Of a stretch of DNA of 19,296 bases, positions 1-8,093 are shown piece by piece. Position numbers and translations under genes: made by a program. The notes under the pieces are model-generated. The model was given only the letters and a program-made list of their open reading frames with translations. It did not search any database and was not told the DNA's origin. Every line of letters starts with the position of its first letter. Position 1 is the first letter of the stretch. Source of the DNA: Phycisphaerae bacterium (lineage in GTDB: Bacteria > Planctomycetota > Phycisphaerae > UBA1845); the NCBI GenBank assembly GCA_021604825.1, contig BQJS01000084.1, forward strand, positions 1 to 19,296. The letters run 5' to 3'.

Positions 1-1
1 C

Positions 2-499
2 TTCTTTGTCGGTATTCGCTTTGCGGTGGCGGGGCTACGCCTCGGACTCGACGATATTGAGAAGAAGATCCTACTGCGGCAGTGGGATTCGGTTGATGCC
101 AAGAAACGTCACTTGTTTGAACAGCTCGCGCCGGACAAAGGCGACCCACGCATTCATTTTGCGTTGGTGTGTTGCGCGGTGGGATGTCCGAAACTACAGC
201 GTGAAGCCTACGACCCCAAGCGTCTCGACGAACAGTTGGATCAGGCGACACGTGCGTTCTTTGAAGATGAAACACGCAGTAAGTTTGACCTGTCAAATAA
301 GAAGTGGGCGGTGTCAGAATTGACACAATGGTACCAAGCCGACTTCCTAAATCCCGAATATTCAAATTATCAGGAGAGTGTCTTGACGTTTGCAGCGGGC
401 AAAGTGCAAGATAGCCAGCTTGCACACTCACTGCGAACCGATCCGTGGAGCATTTCGTACCTTAAGTACGATTGGCGATTGAACATGTGGCGCAAGTAA
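2..499 (+). CDS. DUF547 domain protein, 3' part (5' end outside window)
   Basis: The frame is open from base 2, so the N-terminus lies off the left edge; the GTG at 26 is only an in-window candidate start and probably not the real one. The visible part matches the conserved C-terminal half of DUF547 proteins: a LGLDDIEKKIL stretch (family pattern L-DDIE--IL), then DPRIHFALVCCAVGCPKL, which resembles the family DPRIHFALNCGA-SCP block, then a helix with LDEQLDQATRAFF. The biochemical function of DUF547 is not established; members are often exported and sit in envelope loci. It lies 87 bases upstream of a processive glycosyltransferase on the same strand, so co-transcription is plausible. Family membership is fairly sure; function is unknown. 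Confidence 0.8.
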   Translation, partial: FFVGIRFAVAGLRLGLDDIEKKILLRQWDSVDAKKRHLFEQLAPDKGDPRIHFALVCCAVGCPKLQREAYDPKRLDEQLDQATRAFFEDETRSKFDLSNKKWAVSELTQWYQADFLNPEYSNYQESVLTFAAGKVQDSQLAHSLRTDPWSISYLKYDWRLNMWRK

Positions 500-586
500 A
501 AGCTGGTCAAAGCCATCGGAAACCCATGCCCGCGGGTCCCAAGCAAACATTAGAAAGCCAGTACATCGCTGGAGATTGGCAGTCGA

Positions 587-2137
587 TTGCAACCCATACT
601 CGTTAATATTTCATTCGGATTGTTCCTCGTCGCAACCCTCGCCGCATCGGGTTATGGCATCCACTTAGCCATCCTGCTCGCGCTCTTCGCACGTAAGCAA
701 AAGTCCAAACGCATCGAGCAGAAGTCAATCATCGACACGTTTGTCGACAAGGACGACCGCGCGTCTTGGCCTATCGTTACCACGCAACTGCCGGTCTACA
801 ACGAATCCGACGTCGTCACACGTCTCATCGATGCAGTCGTGGCGATGGACTATCCCAAAGACAAACACGAAATACAGGTCCTCGACGATAGCACCGACCA
901 ATGTCGCAACCTGATCGACAAAATCGTTCGCCAATACGCCAACCAGGGTTTCGACATCTGCGTCGTCCGCCGCGACGACCGCCAAGGATACAAAGCCGGC
1001 GCCCTCGCCCACGCCACACCAAAGGCGAAAGGTGAGTTCCTGGCAATCTTCGATGCCGACTTCGCACCACCGCCCGAGTTTCTCAAAAAGTGCATCGCAC
1101 TATTGGCCGCCAATCCCAACGCAGCATGCATGCAGGGTCGATGGGCACACCTCAACCGCGACGAATCATGGCTGACTCGCGCTCAGGCGTTGGGCATCGA
1201 CGGACACTTTGCTGTTGAGCAGGGCGCCCGCGCTTGGAATGGCTTGTTGATGAATTTCAACGGGACGGCTGGCATCTGGCGAAAAGCTGCCATCCTCGAC
1301 GAGAAAGTCGGCGGATGGTCGGCTGACACGTTGACCGAAGACCTCGATCTATCCTACCGCGCTCAACTCGCTGGCTGGGAGATTGAATACTGCGTCGATG
1401 TCGCCTGCCCGGCCGAACTACCCGGAAACACGAACGCATTCAAAAGTCAGCAACGTCGCTGGGCCACCGGTTCGATTCAAGTCGCCCGCAAACTACTTCC
1501 GCGCATCTGGCGATCGCATCTGACCATCGGACAGAAACTCGAAGCGTCGCTGCACCTGACGCACTATGCCGTTGCGGTGTTCATGTTGATCCTCGCGGTG
1601 GTCGCTCGACCGATGCTGCTCATCTGGTTGGAAGGTGCTCACTTTCAGCAGTGGTTCTACATTGTGTGGGCGACCGTTTGCGTGACGGCCATCATTCCGT
1701 CCGCGGTTTACACCTACGCACGATTTGCGTTGGGCGAAGGTTGGGGTGGTGTGCGGGTGATCCCGAGCATGCTGCTGTTGGGCGTGGGTATCTGTGTGAA
1801 TAATTCGATCGCGGTGATTCGCGGGCTATACCTTAAAGGTGGCGAGTTTGTCCGTACGCCAAAATCCGGCAGCGTTGAAGGTCGGCGGGCGGTCAGCAAC
1901 TATCAAGTCGCCCAGCAGCAACTATGGCTAGTCGAGATCCTGCTAGGCGTGTATTCGTTGTGGACATTCAAACAATACATCAACCACAACCGATACTTCT
2001 TCAGCGTCTTCCTGTTGCTATACGGATTGGGATTCCTATGGATGGGTGTATTTTCCAGACCACAACGACCCAAGAAATCGGTTGACCCTTCAGATGAATC
2101 GGCTGCAACACCTGCGATCCAGGCAACGTCCAACTAA
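587..2137 (+). CDS. Processive family 2 glycosyltransferase (cellulose synthase/CslA-C-like), membrane
   Basis: 516 residues from a TTG start with GGAG at 571-574; an in-frame stop at 551 limits extension upstream. One N-terminal membrane segment (about 5-36) precedes a cytoplasmic GT2 domain with the whole processive motif set: QLPVYNE (67-73), DDS (100-102), the DAD metal/sugar-nucleotide site (156-158), TED with the catalytic base (250-252) and QQRRW (288-292), which lines the acceptor channel. About five membrane segments follow (near 324-345, 355-380, 390-412, 446-462 and 470-490). This layout fits inverting synthases that polymerise beta-linked sugars at the inner membrane and export the chain, closest in type to glucomannan/xyloglucan-backbone CslA/CslC-like enzymes. 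The sugar cannot be read from sequence. No PilZ or BcsB-like partner is visible in the window. The next gene, 30 bases downstream, is another membrane glycosyltransferase. Confidence 0.9.
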   Translation: MQPILVNISFGLFLVATLAASGYGIHLAILLALFARKQKSKRIEQKSIIDTFVDKDDRASWPIVTTQLPVYNESDVVTRLIDAVVAMDYPKDKHEIQVLDDSTDQCRNLIDKIVRQYANQGFDICVVRRDDRQGYKAGALAHATPKAKGEFLAIFDADFAPPPEFLKKCIALLAANPNAACMQGRWAHLNRDESWLTRAQALGIDGHFAVEQGARAWNGLLMNFNGTAGIWRKAAILDEKVGGWSADTLTEDLDLSYRAQLAGWEIEYCVDVACPAELPGNTNAFKSQQRRWATGSIQVARKLLPRIWRSHLTIGQKLEASLHLTHYAVAVFMLILAVVARPMLLIWLEGAHFQQWFYIVWATVCVTAIIPSAVYTYARFALGEGWGGVRVIPSMLLLGVGICVNNSIAVIRGLYLKGGEFVRTPKSGSVEGRRAVSNYQVAQQQLWLVEILLGVYSLWTFKQYINHNRYFFSVFLLLYGLGFLWMGVFSRPQRPKKSVDPSDESAATPAIQATSN

Positions 2138-2167
2138 CCATCCGCATCTGATCGCCTCTCAAAAAAC

Positions 2168-3454
2168 ATGGGCGAAACGAACGAACCAAACGGTAGCTGG
2201 CCCGCATACCCGATCCTATTCGGTTGGTTGCTCGTCGTTGTGTTCGTCGCCACCTGCGCAGCGCTAATCGACTACCGCCAACATCTCCGTATCTTTCAAG
2301 TCGCGTGGGTTATCGGCGCGATCGGTTTCAGCCTCATCGTCTATTCGCTTTGTCGCAAGAAGGCGTCGCGGCTGGGATCGTGGTCGGTTTGGATGCTGGG
2401 CTTCGTCGCGATCCGCCTTGCACTCTTGCATACCGTGCCCAGCGACGATCTGCATCGATACGTATGGGAAGGCAAGATTCAACGCTACGGACTGAATCCC
2501 TACACGACCGTACCTGACAAAGTCAACGAGCCCATCCTCATCCGGGAAGATCCCAATTGGCCGCGAATCAACCACCCGGATTACCCCGCGATCTATCCGC
2601 CGCTGTCGCAGTTGGTTTTCCGGTTGACGAGTACATTCGGGAATTCCGTCTACATCGTCAAAACGCTGATCGTTCTCATCGAGCTATTGGCCATTTCGGT
2701 CTTGGGGCAGTTGCTCTTGGCGATCGGGCGAACGCCTCAATGGGCCGCAATTTATGCGTTATGCCCTTTATCGATCACAGCGTTCGCCATCGACGGGCAT
2801 CAGGACACGTTGATGCTACTGGCATTGGCGGCGGCATCATTGGCAGCCACCCGCAAACAATTCTGGAAGTGTGGCATGCTGTTGGGGGCTGCGATTTCAG
2901 CCAAGACGGTGGCGCTGGTGCTAATTCCGTGGCTATTCTTACGCCGACCGATCGCGCTACTCGCAACACTGGCTGTAATGATCGCGTGCTACTTGCCCTT
3001 CGCCGATGCGGGGTGGCATGTGTTCGACAGCTTGCTTCGATTTGGGGATTCAACCACGAGCCTGGGCGCGCTGGTCACCATGACAGAACCGGTCCTTGGC
3101 GAACGACCTTCGCGGATGCTAGCCGCACTCATCGTCGCCGCGTTCGCGATTTTCTTGGCACTGAAGCGACTTGATCTACCGCAATACGCCACCCGGGTTT
3201 TTGCAGGTCTAGTCCTGGCGCTTCCAGTGGTTCACGCGTGGTATCTAACCTGGTTCCTGTTCTTCGCATGGTCACGAATTCGGATCGCCTGGTTACTGCT
3301 CTGTGTAGCCGCCGTCGTTTATTTTGAAGCGGACGGCATCCGAGCCCGAACGGGCGAATGGATGATGCCATCGTGGGTGTTTGCAGCGTGGTATGCGCCC
3401 TTCGCCGCTGCATGGATCGTCGAACGCATCTGGATCAAACGATCGCCACCCTAG
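2168..3454 (+). CDS. Polytopic GT-C-type glycosyltransferase (GT87/MptB-like)
   Basis: 428 residues, ATG start, strongly hydrophobic with roughly ten membrane segments. Near the first extracytoplasmic loop it has SDDLHRYVWEG (92-102) followed by GLNPY (108-112), and then HPDYPAIYPP (136-145). This combination, with an acidic pair after the first helices and a HP--PAIYPP loop, is typical of polyprenol-phosphate-sugar-dependent GT-C mannosyltransferases and of the GT87/DUF2029 group. Such enzymes transfer a sugar from a lipid-linked donor on the outer face of the inner membrane. Donor and acceptor are not inferable. It follows the GT2 gene by 30 bases, suggesting one operon that makes or decorates an envelope glycan. 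It ends 160 bases before the convergent mlaD; the gap holds a large inverted repeat. Confidence 0.78.
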   Translation: MGETNEPNGSWPAYPILFGWLLVVVFVATCAALIDYRQHLRIFQVAWVIGAIGFSLIVYSLCRKKASRLGSWSVWMLGFVAIRLALLHTVPSDDLHRYVWEGKIQRYGLNPYTTVPDKVNEPILIREDPNWPRINHPDYPAIYPPLSQLVFRLTSTFGNSVYIVKTLIVLIELLAISVLGQLLLAIGRTPQWAAIYALCPLSITAFAIDGHQDTLMLLALAAASLAATRKQFWKCGMLLGAAISAKTVALVLIPWLFLRRPIALLATLAVMIACYLPFADAGWHVFDSLLRFGDSTTSLGALVTMTEPVLGERPSRMLAALIVAAFAIFLALKRLDLPQYATRVFAGLVLALPVVHAWYLTWFLFFAWSRIRIAWLLLCVAAVVYFEADGIRARTGEWMMPSWVFAAWYAPFAAAWIVERIWIKRSPP

Positions 3455-3487
3455 TACTCAGTTATGCGTTTGAAGATGATTGATGAC

Positions 3488-3561
3488 GTGCCACTGCTCT
3501 GTGAGCAGTGTTGCGCTGTGGGCGATACGTTCGATTAGCACTGCTCACAAAGCAGTGGCAC
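3488..3561. repeat. Inverted pair of palindromes (REPIN-like), 23-nt arms
   Basis: The arms at 3488-3510 and 3539-3561 are inverted copies matching at 22 of 23 positions, with a 28-base spacer. Each arm is itself a hairpin: CACTGCT, five bases, AGCAGTG, preceded by GTGC at the outer side. It lies between the convergent GT-C gene and mlaD, so the transcript of either strand could fold here and it may act as a bidirectional terminator. There is no T-run typical of a Rho-independent terminator. Confidence 0.85.
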
Positions 3562-3614
3562 AGGTTTCTCGCCTCGGTCATCAAGTTGATCGTGATGCAG
3601 CACTGGGATAAAAA

Positions 3615-4715
3615 TCACTTGGGGTCCGACAGCGGCTGATCGACTGGGAGCCCGCCGCCAATCTCCAAACCAATCCGACCGCGCCGTTCGAACCGGTCTA
3701 ACAAACGGCGGAATGAGTCCACCATGTCCTGAATGCGCTGAACTGTCAGCAGTGTCGCTTCGTAGAGACGCTCGTCGTTGAGCAGCAACCCCAGCGTCCC
3801 ATCACCGTCGGCGATTTTTTGCGACACGCGATGAAGGTTCGACGCCGTCTTCGCCGCATGGTCAAGCGTGGGCAGCGTGGCGTCGGCCAACTCGTTCACC
3901 CTGGTATCGATGCTCGTCAGCGTTTGCTCCGCGCTCGTCGTAATCTTGTTCATTTCGGTCTTCAACGTCGCGGTGGTCTCGCGAAGATCTGACATCGCGA
4001 TCTTGGCGTCGGATGTCATCGCCAGCAGGTTGTCCATCACTTCATTCAATTTACCACGCATCTCCGTATCACCAATGACGCCGTTAAACGTCTTGAGCAC
4101 ATGATCGAGACGCTGAACCGCCGTATACAAGTTCGCCGCAATTTTCTGCGGGTCTTTGTCGACTTCGTCTGTGGTTCGAATTTTCAGTAGCTCGTGAATG
4201 TCCTTCGCAACGGGGGTATACGCCTCCGCGAAATCGCCAATCCCCACCACGGTGCCTTCAAAGGAGTTGGCCATCTGCTGCGGAAAGATTCGCTCCAACG
4301 AGTTGATCATCACGCCGGGAATGGCTCCACCAGGTTCGATGTAACCTGTGCCTCCGCTCGCGAAAATATCGACGCGTCCTCGCCCGATGCCCAACGTAGG
4401 ACTGATGCACTCCGCGCTCGCTCCCCTCGGAATACTGAATTCTTTCTTGATCCTACCGACAAGAACGACACCCATTTCGGGTCGGGACATCTCGAGAAAA
4501 TCTAGCGTGGTGACCCTGCCGACTTTGATGCCGTTCAGGTAAATCGGCGTCCCGTCGTCGATCCCGGAAATCTCCTTCACCTCGATGCGCAGCTCATATT
4601 CCGCGCCACCGAGCCAACCCGGGGCCTCGCCGAAAAGCACCATCAGGTACCCGAGCACGGCGATCCCTCCGATCATGAACAACCCTACTGCAAAATTCTT
4701 TTTCGATTCGTTCAT
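3615..4715 (-). CDS. mlaD: MlaD-like MCE-domain lipid-binding protein of an ABC transporter
   Basis: 366 residues. A single N-terminal membrane anchor (about 8-28) is followed by an MCE domain (about 38-120) containing EISGIDDGTPIYLNGIKVG, the hallmark MCE region, and GVVLVGRIK. The second half is a long helical region (about 160-350), much longer than E. coli MlaD and more like the extended MCE proteins that bridge part of the periplasm. MCE proteins form hexamers that bind lipids and pass them between the membranes and the MlaFE transporter. Its ATG overlaps the stop of mlaF in an ATGA tetranucleotide (4712-4715), indicating translational coupling. It is the last gene of mlaEFD; no mlaC or mlaB is present here. 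Confidence 0.9.
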   Translation of the reverse strand: MNESKKNFAVGLFMIGGIAVLGYLMVLFGEAPGWLGGAEYELRIEVKEISGIDDGTPIYLNGIKVGRVTTLDFLEMSRPEMGVVLVGRIKKEFSIPRGASAECISPTLGIGRGRVDIFASGGTGYIEPGGAIPGVMINSLERIFPQQMANSFEGTVVGIGDFAEAYTPVAKDIHELLKIRTTDEVDKDPQKIAANLYTAVQRLDHVLKTFNGVIGDTEMRGKLNEVMDNLLAMTSDAKIAMSDLRETTATLKTEMNKITTSAEQTLTSIDTRVNELADATLPTLDHAAKTASNLHRVSQKIADGDGTLGLLLNDERLYEATLLTVQRIQDMVDSFRRLLDRFERRGRIGLEIGGGLPVDQPLSDPK

Positions 4716-5572
4716 GGTTTGCCTTTCAAACGAATGCCTTCGAGTTGCTCAAGTTCGGCCCGTCCCTCGACGAACTGCCGCACCGTCTTCACGTCGCTGT
4801 TTTCCATTTCCTGCGGCGATCCGTCAAAGATGAACTGGCCTTCGTGCAACATGACGACCCGGTCGCCGATCTTTCGGACGCTGGCCATATCGTGCGTGAC
4901 GACGACGCTGGTAACATTCAGTTCCCGCTGCAGTTTGATGATCAATTCATTGATGACGTCCGATCGAATCGGATCCAATCCGGTGGTGGGTTCGTCATAA
5001 AGAATAATCTCCGGATCGAGCGCAATCGCCCGGGCAAGTCCGACACGCTTGCGCTGACCGCCGGATAACTGCGCCGGCTTTTTTTCCTGCAATCCATCGA
5101 GCCCGACCATCTTCAATTTCTCTGAAACCGTCTTGGCGATGTCGGATGTACTTCGCTTGGTGTGTTCGACAATCGGAAACGCCACGTTCTCGGCGACTGT
5201 AAGCGAGTCGAAGAGCGCCCCCATCTGAAACAAGAATCCGAAACGCTTGCGCACATCCACCATTTCGCGATCGGACATGGTGTCGATGCGCTCACCCGCA
5301 CAATAGACTTCACCGGAATCCGGCTTGAGCAGAGTGACGATGTGTTTGAGGATCACGCTTTTGCCGGCTCCGGACGCTCCGATGATGACAGCCGTCTCGC
5401 CCTTACGAAATTTCACGCTGACGTCGCGCAACACTTCCAGCGACCCAAAACGCTTGCTGACTCGGCGCAATTCAACCACCGGGACACCGTTACCCCCAGC
5501 GCTTTGATTCGATTGTGTCGATGCGTCCGTCAAAGGTCCAATCCGAAAGTCACACGAACGACTTGAATCCAT
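4712..5572 (-). CDS. mlaF: MlaF-type ABC transporter ATP-binding protein
   Basis: 286 residues with all ABC ATPase motifs: Walker A GASGAGKS (65-72), Q-loop FQMGALFD (115-122), signature LSGGQRKR (169-176), Walker B IILYDEP (189-195), D-loop GLDP and the H-loop histidine in VTHD (226-229). The FQMGALFDSLTV form and EP-TGLDPI are typical of the Mla/MCE-linked ATPases. About 30 extra N-terminal residues precede the domain; a shorter start is possible, but ATG 5572 gives a 23-base overlap with mlaE and no better-placed start is obvious. It powers lipid transport between the outer and inner membrane together with MlaE and MlaD. Confidence 0.93.
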   Translation of the reverse strand: MDSSRSCDFRIGPLTDASTQSNQSAGGNGVPVVELRRVSKRFGSLEVLRDVSVKFRKGETAVIIGASGAGKSVILKHIVTLLKPDSGEVYCAGERIDTMSDREMVDVRKRFGFLFQMGALFDSLTVAENVAFPIVEHTKRSTSDIAKTVSEKLKMVGLDGLQEKKPAQLSGGQRKRVGLARAIALDPEIILYDEPTTGLDPIRSDVINELIIKLQRELNVTSVVVTHDMASVRKIGDRVVMLHEGQFIFDGSPQEMENSDVKTVRQFVEGRAELEQLEGIRLKGKP

Positions 5573-6362
5573 AAAGCATTTTGTACAAACCGGTGCTGAA
5601 CGTCGCGATGAAGAAGTCCACGATCAAGATGGCCATGAACGTCGCGACGAATGATTCCGTACACGCCCGCCCCACACCCTCAGCCCCCGCCCGGCAATGA
5701 AACCCTTTGTAGCAGGCGACCATTCCGATGATCCACCCAAAGATCAGACTCTTGACGAACCCCACGCCCAGGTCCCACTTGGTCATCGCGTCCATCGTGT
5801 AGTAGCTGTAAGGTTCATACGGAATGTCTTTCAGTCCGACGGCAATCCACGAGCCCGCGAGCGAACCACAGACATCGGCGAAGAGGGTCAAAACCGGACA
5901 GAGAATCAAACATGCGAGGAATCTCGGCACGACGAGGTGCCGGATCGGGTCGGAACCCATCGCACGAAGGGCGTCGATCTGCTCCGTCACGTTCATCGTG
6001 CCCAACTCTGCCGTCAGCGCGCCGCCAACCCTGCCTGCAAGCATGACCGCCGCCAACACCGGACCCAACTCTTGAACGAGCGTCACGTTGAGCAGCACGC
6101 CCATCCGCTCGGCGAAACCAGCCGCATGAAGCTGGTCGAACGCTTGAACGGCTAACACCATCCCAACAAATGTACCGGTGATGGCAATGACCGGCAGCGA
6201 GCGGTTGCCGACTTCGTAGAGCTGCGGCATGACCAATCGCCAGTTCTTGAACCGCAGAATTCCGGAGAACATCCACGTGGTGGTCCGCAGGCAAAACATC
6301 CAGAATCGACCGAACGCCTCAAGCGAATTGTTCGTCTTCCTGCCGATCGTCGTAATGATCAT
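5550..6362 (-). CDS. mlaE: MlaE-type ABC transporter permease
   Basis: MlaE/YrbE permease of about 270 residues with five or so membrane segments. Clear family motifs are VGMVLAVQAFDQL, the VQELGPVLAAVMLAGRVGGAL region and the coupling-helix-like TAELGTMNVTEQIDALRAMG, followed by DPIRHLVVPRFLA. Near the C-terminus comes GFHCRAGAEGVGRACTESFV, matching the family G---GA-GVG-A-T--VV block. I place the start at ATG 6362 because an AGGG lies six bases upstream; the in-frame TTG at 6368 abuts that AGGG and is too close. It is the first gene of mlaEFD and has its own upstream promoter candidate. Role: inner-membrane channel of the retrograde (or anterograde) phospholipid transporter. Confidence 0.93.
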   Translation of the reverse strand: MIITTIGRKTNNSLEAFGRFWMFCLRTTTWMFSGILRFKNWRLVMPQLYEVGNRSLPVIAITGTFVGMVLAVQAFDQLHAAGFAERMGVLLNVTLVQELGPVLAAVMLAGRVGGALTAELGTMNVTEQIDALRAMGSDPIRHLVVPRFLACLILCPVLTLFADVCGSLAGSWIAVGLKDIPYEPYSYYTMDAMTKWDLGVGFVKSLIFGWIIGMVACYKGFHCRAGAEGVGRACTESFVATFMAILIVDFFIATFSTGLYKMLYGFKSFV

Positions 6363-6447
6363 GGCCAACCCTGTCTTTCGCCCAACCGCCCCCCTTGGAC
6401 GGAATCACGCCTGCTGGAACAAGCGCCGAACTGTTTGATACTGGTTG

Positions 6448-6476
6448 TTTGTAACTGTCGCAAAAAATCGTGTCAA
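6448..6476 (-). promoter_or_regulatory. Sigma70-like promoter of mlaEFD
   Basis: On the minus strand a perfect TTGACA (6476-6471) is followed after exactly 17 bases by TACAAA (6453-6448), four of six to the -10 consensus. The predicted start lies near 6441, giving a leader of about 80 bases before mlaE. It sits just downstream of the mnmE stop, so mlaEFD probably need not be read through from mnmE. Confidence 0.55.
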
Positions 6477-6555
6477 TTGAAACCGCTGTGGGACGACGCC
6501 GCGAGATCCGATGCTTTTGGTTGTACCGACAGACCCTGGCCCGGTTTCAACGGTA

Positions 6556-7977
6556 TTATTTGCCGATGCAAAATGACGAGAAAATGCGTCCCAGCAAATC
6601 ATCCGTCGAAACACTTCCCGTGGTGAGCGCCAACGAATCCAAGGCTTCGCGCAATTCGAGGGCGACCAATTCGGCGATGTCGAGAAGGTTGTCGGAGGTT
6701 GTCGTCAACTCAATGCATCGCACCAAAGCTTCATTGGCCGTCGTGAGCGCGACGTGTTGATTCGTCGTTAAGGTAATGGCACTGTGTTCCGCGTCGGTCG
6801 CCTGCGTAACCAATTGACGGGCCATCGCAGCCCTAAGGTCACCCAACCCCTCGCTCGTAGCGGCGCTGACGAGACAAGCTGGCTGACCGCTGGATTCGCC
6901 CAACTTTCGCGCAAGATCGTCCTTGCTCGCGCTCACAAGATCAATCTTGGTTCCGACGAACATCGTCGGTCCGTTTGCCAGTTTTCGCAATCGCGCGATC
7001 GCAGCAACGTCGATGGATTCGGATACGTCCACAATGATGCACAACAGATCGACCCGTCCCGCTTCTTCCTCGGCACGCTGGCGAGCGTGAACCAACACTT
7101 GATCGGGACTGTCATCGACACCGGCAGAGTCGAGCAAGATGGCTTCAATGCCATCGAGCGTCGCCGGTGCTGACAAGATATCTCGCGTCGTTCCCGAGAC
7201 CGCCGACGCAATCGCTCGATCGATGCCGGTTAGGGCATTTAGCAACGTACTCTTTCCAGCGTTGGGTAAACCCAGCAGCAACACATGGGGCACGGCTTCG
7301 ATCCGCGCTTGAGACTCCGACGAATGGATCAAGTCTTGCAGGCGTGCGTGAAGGTCCGATACCTTTGACCCGAGTTCATCCGTTGAAATAAAATCGATCG
7401 GTTCTTCTGCAAAATCAATGTCAGCCACCACCAGCGAAAGCAGGTCGGCTAAGGCGTTCTGCCAGGAGGCGATGGTGTCGCGAAGATCGCCCCGCATGAC
7501 CTTGCGAGCAGCCCGCAACTGGGCGTCGGTTCGAGCGTGGATCGTGGAGGCTACCGCCTCGGCGGCTGACAGGGTTAAAGCGCCGGACAAATACGCCCGA
7601 GCAGTAAACTCACCGGGGTGGGCTGACCGTGCGCCGGCGCGGATACAACGTTCGACCAGCATTTCGAGCAAAGGTGCAGCACCCATGGTGTGAAGCTCGA
7701 CCGAATCCTGGCGGGTGTAGCTGTGCGGCTGCGTGAAAGTATACGCATGGGCTGGGGCGCGATGGTGTTTGTCAAAGACGACGTCCCCACGCACGCATCG
7801 AAATCCACGGCGCTGCGTCAAGGCATCGGCAGACGCACCTTCGAAGACCGCCTGTGCAATCGAGAATGCGTCGGGTCCGGAGAGGCGAACGATTCCGCGC
7901 GGCGCGATCCCGCGGGCTGTACATACCGCGACGATCGTATCATCGACATCTGCATACGTTGACGAAGCGCCATCCAC
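6556..7977 (-). CDS. mnmE: tRNA modification GTPase MnmE (TrmE)
   Basis: 473 residues from a GTG start. The N-terminal folate-binding domain includes VRLSGPDA, PHSYTRQD and HPGEFTARAYLSG. The G domain carries G1 GLPNAGKS (236-243), G2 TTRD (263-266), G3 DSAG (283-286, usually DTAG) and G4 TKID (343-346, usually NKxD). The C-terminus ends in CIGK (470-473), with the essential cysteine of the MnmE family. With MnmG, which is not in the window, it makes the cmnm5 modification of U34 in tRNAs that read split codon boxes. The start is limited by poor ribosome-site evidence; GTG 7977 is the only candidate giving the full N-terminal DDTIVAV strand. It is divergent from trpD. Confidence 0.95.
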   Translation of the reverse strand: MDGASSTYADVDDTIVAVCTARGIAPRGIVRLSGPDAFSIAQAVFEGASADALTQRRGFRCVRGDVVFDKHHRAPAHAYTFTQPHSYTRQDSVELHTMGAAPLLEMLVERCIRAGARSAHPGEFTARAYLSGALTLSAAEAVASTIHARTDAQLRAARKVMRGDLRDTIASWQNALADLLSLVVADIDFAEEPIDFISTDELGSKVSDLHARLQDLIHSSESQARIEAVPHVLLLGLPNAGKSTLLNALTGIDRAIASAVSGTTRDILSAPATLDGIEAILLDSAGVDDSPDQVLVHARQRAEEEAGRVDLLCIIVDVSESIDVAAIARLRKLANGPTMFVGTKIDLVSASKDDLARKLGESSGQPACLVSAATSEGLGDLRAAMARQLVTQATDAEHSAITLTTNQHVALTTANEALVRCIELTTTSDNLLDIAELVALELREALDSLALTTGSVSTDDLLGRIFSSFCIGK

Positions 7978-8024
7978 GTTTCAACCGTCCGATATCTGGC
8001 AGCGGGCAAACATTGCCCTCAATC

Positions 8025-8036
8025 TGCTACACTGTA
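8025..8036. promoter_or_regulatory. Candidate overlapping divergent -10 elements of trpD and mnmE
   Basis: The 116-base gap between mnmE and trpD holds TACACTGTA (8028-8036), an inverted repeat that reads as a -10-like TACACT on plus (with an upstream TG, an extended -10, at 8025) and TACAGT on minus. On minus, a TGGTCA lies 17 bases upstream. Matches are partial (four of six), so this is only a candidate. Confidence 0.3.
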
Positions 8037-8093
8037 CCGACTCCATTGACACGTGACCAATGGGGCGACGCAACCATCAGGATTTAACCGAAC

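Noticed and set aside
2557..3174. 205-codon plus-strand open frame within the GT-C gene
   Set aside because: The overlapping frame has hydrophobic segments and family motifs, whereas this one is Arg/His/Gly-rich shadow sequence.
8046..8051. TTGACA upstream of trpD as a -35 box
   Set aside because: No -10-like hexamer at 15-19 bases downstream (the region is CG-rich).
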